NCBI RefSeq assembly: GCF_002811955.1
Contig: NZ_NPEF01000001.1
Coordinates: 37,501-47,379 of the forward strand
Origin: Leptospira ellisii
GTDB taxonomy: Bacteria > Spirochaetota > Leptospiria > Leptospirales > Leptospiraceae
DNA: 9,879 bases
Direction: 5' to 3'
Both the position numbers and the translations under genes were made by a program. Shown one piece after another: positions 6,156 to 9,879 of the stretch. Position 1 is the stretch's first letter. Every line of letters starts with the position of its first letter. The notes beneath the pieces were generated by a model. It saw only the letters and a list, made by a program, of their open reading frames with translations, was not told the DNA's origin and searched no databases.

Positions 6156-6228
6156 CGCGACGACCGGTCCTCGCCTCTTCTCTTGAACGGCGTAGAAGTT
6201 CCGCAGTTTAATTATGATCGGACGGAAT

Positions 6229-6257
6229 ATACTAACCCGGACGGGATCGCCGGTCAA
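6229..6257 (-). promoter_or_regulatory. Candidate sigma-70 promoter of the hydrolase gene
   Basis: On the minus strand TTGACC (6252-6257) and TAGTAT (6229-6234) have a 17-base spacer; matches are 5/6 and 4/6. RNA would begin near 6222, leaving a leader of about 67 bases before ATG 6155. This indicates that the hydrolase is transcribed separately from the upstream response regulator. Confidence 0.5.
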
Positions 6258-6320
6258 TCGGCGACGGGGGATGTTGCGAACGTATGGGGTTTTCGGTGAA
6301 CTGAAAGGGTGAAAACGAAC

Positions 6321-6335
6321 GGCAGGATTCCTGCC
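6321..6335. other. Perfect 15-base palindrome in the regulator-hydrolase spacer
   Basis: GGCAGGATTCCTGCC has 7-base arms around a single T. It lies 54 bases past the stop of the LytTR gene and about 64 bases upstream of the hydrolase -35. It could be an operator. Alternatively it is a short terminator for the LytTR gene, since minus-strand RNA would form a 6-bp hairpin followed by GTTCGTTTT. The U-tract is poor, so the operator or repeat reading is at least as likely. The rest of the 6156-6388 spacer holds the promoter and nothing else recognisable. Confidence 0.4.
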
Positions 6336-6388
6336 CGCCTCCACAAAAGATACGTTAGGCGAAACGCTACGATATCCTGCTACTTAAG

Positions 6389-7126
6389 TCACAGCAGTTC
6401 CTTCATTTTGGAGACGTATTTCCTTCCCACGGGTAACTGCGTCTCCTCGTCGTCCTTCAGATACACGGTGTAGTTCCCCGTGTTGTCGCTTTGAAGATGC
6501 GATAACTTTTCCAGGTTGATGATGTATTGTTTGTAGATCCGTAGAAAACGCGTGGGCGGAAGTTTCGTTTCCAGACTCTTCAAGGATTTATACGTCACGT
6601 ATTCCCTCGAATCGGTATGAATGAGGCTGAAATTGTCCCGCGAAGAGATGTAGTTTATCTCCTTATACGGGATAAGGAAGTGATTCTCCTTTTCGAGGAT
6701 AAAAAGTCCGTGTTCGTTGAATACGTTTTTAACGGGCGGTTCCTCGGTCTTACGATCCAAAAACTGCACCGCCCGATCCACGGCCTTGTAAAACCGCTCC
6801 TTGGAGAACGGCTTTAACAGATAATCGATCGCACCCATTTCAAACGCGTCGATCGCCTTGTCCCGAACCGCGGTGATGAAGATGACGTAAGGGGGAGTTT
6901 CCAAGCGCTCCAAAATCTCCAAACCGGACAATAAAGGAAGATTGATGTCGAAAAAAGCGAGATCCGTCTCCTCGTTCAGAAGATATTCCAAAGCTTCCTC
7001 CCCGTCCTTGGCGACCTTGACGAGTTTCAATTCGGGACGGGAAAGGCAGAAGTTGACGAGAAGCTCCCGGGTGGGAGCCTCGTCCTCCACGATGACGGTT
7101 TTCCATTCCTTATTTGTGTTGGTCAT
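6389..7126 (-). CDS. LytTR-family response regulator
   Basis: A 245-residue two-component output protein. Residues about 9-125 are a receiver domain with acidic pair E14/D15, phospho-acceptor D60 in FFDINLPLLSGLE, T85 in FITA and K105 in LLKPF, so all catalytic positions are present. Residues about 140-245 are a LytTR DNA-binding domain: PYKEINYISSRDNFSLIHT, YKSLKSLETKLP, FLRIYKQYIINLEKL and QLPVGRKYVSKMKELL. Proteins of this kind bind short direct repeats and control nearby or envelope-related genes. The start overlaps the end of the kinase gene by 17 bases with no clear ribosome site, so translation is probably coupled to the kinase. It is the partner of that kinase by position and type. 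The target genes cannot be read from the window. Confidence 0.95.
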   Translation of the reverse strand: MTNTNKEWKTVIVEDEAPTRELLVNFCLSRPELKLVKVAKDGEEALEYLLNEETDLAFFDINLPLLSGLEILERLETPPYVIFITAVRDKAIDAFEMGAIDYLLKPFSKERFYKAVDRAVQFLDRKTEEPPVKNVFNEHGLFILEKENHFLIPYKEINYISSRDNFSLIHTDSREYVTYKSLKSLETKLPPTRFLRIYKQYIINLEKLSHLQSDNTGNYTVYLKDDEETQLPVGRKYVSKMKELL

Positions 7127-9065
7127 ATCGCGGGAGATCCGGCAGTTCCTCGTTTTTGCGGTTGTCGAAGGTAACGGTCACGACCGCCCCTCCTTCCGGA
7201 TGATTTTCGATCTTCACTTCCGATTCGTAAAGATAAAATTTAAGACGTTCGGATATATTCATAAGAGTTCTTGAATGTATGTTCTCGGTTTTCAATCCGA
7301 CTCCGTCGTCTCGGACGACGATATACGTTTTGGTTCCCTCCACGAACGCGCGGACCCAGATCGTGCCCTTCCCCTTTTTGTTCCTCAATCCGTGCAGATA
7401 TGAATTCTCCACGATAGGCTGCAGCGTCAGCGGGGGCAGCATACACTTGGAGAAGTTCCCGGTCTTTTCCACGCGCACCTCCAGAAAATCGGAGAACCTG
7501 AGTTTCAGAAGCTGCAGATAATTCTCCATAAACTCCCATTCCACGTCGAAGGATACGAGTTGTTTGTTCGCGTGGTCCGTCAAAAAACGGTAGTTATCCG
7601 CGAGCATGAGGATCGCCGAATCCGCCATCGACGGATTGGTCTGTAGATAGGAATGAATGATACTGAGCGTGTTGAAAAGGAAGTGAGGGCTCATACGATC
7701 CTGCAGAGTCTTCAGATTGTTTTCCGCGTGTCTCGCCTTCTCTTCGGTTTCCTTTCGTTCGGTGATGTCGTTTCGGATCGCGAGATATTGATACGGTTTT
7801 CCGTTTTCATCGAGGATCGGAGAGATCGTGGTATCCACCCAATAGAACCTTCCGTTTTTGGCCTTGTTCTTGATCTCACCCTTCCAGATTTTTCCCTTGG
7901 AGATCGTTCCCCAAAGTTCGCGGAAAAATTCCTTGGAATGATAACCCGAGTTGATGATCCTATGATTCTGTCCAAGAAGTTCGTCGCGGGAATATCCGCT
8001 GATGTTGCAAAAATTCTGATTCACGTATATGATCGTTCCGGCTCGGTCCGTAAACGCCACGATCGAAACGGCGTTTAACGCGGTTTGAAAATCGGAAAGT
8101 TCCTTAAGAGAGCCTTTCAACTCCCGTTCTATCTCCTTCGTATGAGTGATGTCCACTCCCACGAACCACTTCTCCCATCCGGGCAAAGGGAATTCGGAGG
8201 ATAAATTGGAGAGAAAGATCGTCTTCGTCTTTCCGTCTTTGGCGAGAAGTTCCAATTCCCAGTTCTTAAAATCGGAATCGAAAATTTTGGAATCCATCCT
8301 GCGGGTCGAGGAGACTCCGGATTCGCGGAACAATTTTTCCCGAAGGAAATCCTCCTTCCCCAACACTTCCGCTTCCGCATATCCCATGACGCGTTCGCAT
8401 TCGTGGTTCCAGGAAACGAGACGGAAGGATTCGTCGACGGCCATAAAAAGAATGGGCATGTTTTCCAGAACCTTCCGCATTCGGCTTTCGCTTTCGCGCA
8501 AGATACGCCGGGTCTTTTTTTCAGCGATCAGACTTCCGAGATAACGGGTAACGCAGTCGAGATACGCCGACAGATTCTCCCCTTCCGTCGGCGAAGACGA
8601 TTCCGCGTACAACAATAACGTTCCCGCACGCAGGTTTTCGTTAAAGACGGGAACGATCAGCGCGGAAAGGATGCGGTCCGCAGCCGCGGCTGGAATCGCA
8701 TAATCACCGTTATAGGACGGATTCCATTCGATCCGTCTTATCGTTTCGGATTCCAGAAAAGAAGGAGCCGAGCCGGCTTTCGAACGGGGAACGTTCCGCT
8801 TATCCTCGGTACGGGTTTCGGTTTTTAAAGCGGCGGAGGAAATTTCTTTCGACGCAATTCGATCGGTTTCCAGAACGAAAACGTTCGAATTGGAACGGCA
8901 AACCCAGGCTTGTCCGTATACCGCCGCGGACGGATCGGACAATTTTTCCAATACGACGGAAAGCGCGTGCTCCAAAGAGACGTCGTCCCCGTATAAACGG
9001 GAAAACAATTCCAGACAATCCGCCAGAACCTTTACACGCTTGAGTTCCTTTTCGATTTCGTTCAT
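7110..9065 (-). CDS. Cytosolic GAF-PAS-PAS sensor histidine kinase (LytS/His_kinase type)
   Basis: A 651-residue kinase that should phosphorylate the LytTR regulator encoded just after it. Order of domains: GAF-like N-domain about 10-185, PAS about 190-312 (ENMPILFMAVDESFRLVSWN, closing with VGVDITHTKEIE), a second PAS with PAC about 320-440 (FTDRAGTIIYVNQNF, GQNHRIINSGYH, WKGEIKNKAKNG, YLAIRNDITERK), the LytS-type phosphoacceptor block with H461 in MSPHFLFNTL, and an ATPase with the N-box LQPIVENSYLHGL (N554) and G-box RDDGVGL (586-591). There is no membrane segment or signal peptide, unlike classic LytS with its 5TM domain, so it senses a cytoplasmic signal; cofactor or ligand is unknown. 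The N-terminal GAF stretch contains a polar insert around 80-105. No ribosome site is visible before ATG 9065. It ends in a 17-base overlap with the regulator gene. Confidence 0.95.
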   Translation of the reverse strand: MNEIEKELKRVKVLADCLELFSRLYGDDVSLEHALSVVLEKLSDPSAAVYGQAWVCRSNSNVFVLETDRIASKEISSAALKTETRTEDKRNVPRSKAGSAPSFLESETIRRIEWNPSYNGDYAIPAAAADRILSALIVPVFNENLRAGTLLLYAESSSPTEGENLSAYLDCVTRYLGSLIAEKKTRRILRESESRMRKVLENMPILFMAVDESFRLVSWNHECERVMGYAEAEVLGKEDFLREKLFRESGVSSTRRMDSKIFDSDFKNWELELLAKDGKTKTIFLSNLSSEFPLPGWEKWFVGVDITHTKEIERELKGSLKELSDFQTALNAVSIVAFTDRAGTIIYVNQNFCNISGYSRDELLGQNHRIINSGYHSKEFFRELWGTISKGKIWKGEIKNKAKNGRFYWVDTTISPILDENGKPYQYLAIRNDITERKETEEKARHAENNLKTLQDRMSPHFLFNTLSIIHSYLQTNPSMADSAILMLADNYRFLTDHANKQLVSFDVEWEFMENYLQLLKLRFSDFLEVRVEKTGNFSKCMLPPLTLQPIVENSYLHGLRNKKGKGTIWVRAFVEGTKTYIVVRDDGVGLKTENIHSRTLMNISERLKFYLYESEVKIENHPEGGAVVTVTFDNRKNEELPDLPRYDQHK

Positions 9066-9080
9066 AACAGATCGTTTTTT

Positions 9081-9110
9081 CGGACGGAAGTCCGCGACGA
9101 CCCCCTTCCG
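9081..9110. other. Two mutually exclusive hairpins before the kinase gene
   Basis: CGGAC (9081-9085) with GTCCG (9090-9094) makes a 5-bp stem with a 4-base loop. CGGAAG (9085-9090) with CTTCCG (9105-9110) makes a 6-bp stem. They share bases 9085 and 9090 and cannot coexist. Both lie in the 67-base spacer before the kinase, whose ATG has no ribosome site. No T-run follows the stems on the minus strand, so they are not an ordinary terminator. Confidence 0.3.
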
Positions 9111-9127
9111 TTCACCGCAAAACGGCG

Positions 9128-9140
9128 CTCCGTTACGGAG
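9128..9140 (-). other. Small inverted repeat across the stop codon of the membrane-protein gene
   Basis: On the minus strand CTCCG-TAA-CGGAG places the stop codon in the loop of a 5-bp hairpin; an overlapping alternative is AACGG-AGCG-CCGTT followed by TT. It could protect an RNA end or be a feeble terminator. No real U-tract is present. Confidence 0.3.
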
Positions 9141-9816
9141 TCTGATCCAAATTCTTTTGAGCGGAGAGCAATTCCTCTTTGCTTTTTTGCAGGGAAGACA
9201 AACGTTCCTCGATGGTCTTCAACGAAGCCGCCGGATAATTGTTTTGAGGATTGTCCTTAAAAAGTTTGAGACCATACGCCAGAATTTCAGTCATATCATC
9301 CGATCGTTTGATCTTGGAGTCCAGATAAAATCGCATTTCCGATTTTGGAACCTCGCGTCCTTCCAATAAGGCGGCGCGGATTTCTCCCATTCTTTCCTCT
9401 TCCTTTTTCCGTTTTGCTTCCTGTTCTTTGCCGAGTTCCCGAGGTATAAGCGCGTTGTTCGGAAAACGTTCCGCCAAAGGTTTTGCCCTTTGGATCATCT
9501 CTTTTCTGAGTTTTTCCCTTTCCTCCGGTGATAAACCCTGAATTCCGCCGACTTTCCTTTTATTCGGATCCGTTTCGGAGTTTTCTTCGGTTTCGTTTTG
9601 TGCGACGGTCTCCGGTTCCGACGATTCGGAAAAATCCAGAAAGTTTCCGGATTCGAACAAAGAATCCTCCTGCAGAGTTACGGTACTTTTACTCAAACCG
9701 CTTTTTAACGTTTCGTCTTCTCCGTTTTTGGACGGGGACTCGTCTCCGAAAAATGCGAAATACACAAGGGATGTCAATACAACTACGATCGGTGCGAAGA
9801 TAAAAATCCGTTTCAT
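9133..9816 (-). CDS. Single-pass membrane protein with acidic linker and charged helices, unrecognised
   Basis: I do not recognise this 227-residue family. Residues 4-23 (FIFAPIVVVLTSLVYFAFF) after a basic MKR form one membrane helix or uncleaved signal anchor, with the rest predicted outside the cytoplasm. Residues 24-85 are an acidic, Ser/Thr-rich low-complexity linker. From about 94 (GLSPEEREKLRKE) onward it is helical and highly charged, with a likely coiled coil around 129-150 and another at the C-terminus (TIEERLSSLQKSKEELLSAQ). There is no lipobox and no catalytic motif. The ATG overlaps the stop of the upstream kinase-like frame as ATGA, which explains the lack of a ribosome site and fixes the start. 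A longer in-frame reading to the window edge exists but is disfavoured by that overlap. Its position between two kinase genes suggests an accessory or sensory role in signalling; this is inference. Confidence 0.75.
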   Translation of the reverse strand: MKRIFIFAPIVVVLTSLVYFAFFGDESPSKNGEDETLKSGLSKSTVTLQEDSLFESGNFLDFSESSEPETVAQNETEENSETDPNKRKVGGIQGLSPEEREKLRKEMIQRAKPLAERFPNNALIPRELGKEQEAKRKKEEERMGEIRAALLEGREVPKSEMRFYLDSKIKRSDDMTEILAYGLKLFKDNPQNNYPAASLKTIEERLSSLQKSKEELLSAQKNLDQTP

Positions 9817-9879
9817 GTAGTTTGTAAGGGTAAAAAAATCCGGAAATTGCTTCCACCATTTACGCGCGATTCCAAACGA
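9813..9879 (-). CDS. C-terminal end of a probable sensor histidine kinase, cut by right edge
   Basis: On the minus strand a frame open from the edge ends at TGA 9815-9813. Its last 21 residues include LESRVNGGSNFRIFLPL, which has the spacing and character of the closing strand of a GHKL ATPase domain (usual form: ES-x-x-G-x-GS-x-F-x-I-x-LP-L). The stop overlaps the following gene start as ATGA, the usual arrangement in a co-translated pair. The family call rests on this short motif alone; everything upstream, including the N, G and H boxes, is outside the window. Confidence 0.65.
   Translation of the reverse strand, partial: RLESRVNGGSNFRIFLPLQTT

Noticed and set aside
6156..6344. 63-residue N-terminal extension of the hydrolase from a GTG at 6344
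   Set aside because: It contains the TTGACC/TAGTAT promoter and the palindrome, looks non-coding, and the family length fits the ATG at 6155.
9081..9094. CGGAC/GTCCG hairpin as a terminator of the membrane-protein gene
   Set aside because: On the transcribed minus strand the stem is followed by A residues, not T; the T-run lies on the wrong side.

Overview
The window reads as a piece of chromosome from a Leptospira-type spirochaete. This is an inference from gene style (a PAS-rich LytS-type kinase with a LytTR regulator, spirochaete-like hypothetical proteins, an FNR-type regulator without iron-sulfur cysteines). Base composition is close to half G+C, on the high side for Leptospira. No mobile element, CRISPR array, rRNA or tRNA was seen, and no stretch longer than about 235 bases lacks a gene.

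Left part (1-4261). A gene cut by the left edge starts at 70 on the minus strand with a good ribosome site. It is divergent from a plus-strand run of four genes: alanine racemase (alr, D-alanine for peptidoglycan), a PlsC-type phospholipid acyltransferase, an unrecognised 303-residue protein, and a 263-residue protein overlapping it by ATGA. The last protein is the most striking object here. Eighteen gapless 12-residue repeats fill residues 8-223, followed by a very lysine-rich tail. Envelope-precursor enzymes and the two unknown proteins may be co-transcribed.

Middle (4280-6155). A Crp/FNR-family regulator (minus) is divergent from a 66-residue DUF2892 membrane protein (plus). The spacer carries a TGAT-N4-ATCA palindrome of the FNR type, so the regulator probably controls the small membrane protein. 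A perfect 16-bp-stem terminator separates the small gene from a convergent dienelactone-hydrolase-like protein, which has its own promoter and a non-canonical nucleophile motif.

Right part (6389-9879, all minus). Reading in the direction of transcription there are the last 21 codons of what looks like a histidine kinase, then a single-pass membrane protein coupled to it by ATGA, a cytosolic GAF-PAS-PAS histidine kinase of the LytS type, and a LytTR response regulator overlapping the kinase by 17 bases. Kinase and regulator form a complete two-component pair; the order suggests a larger signalling cluster running off the right edge.
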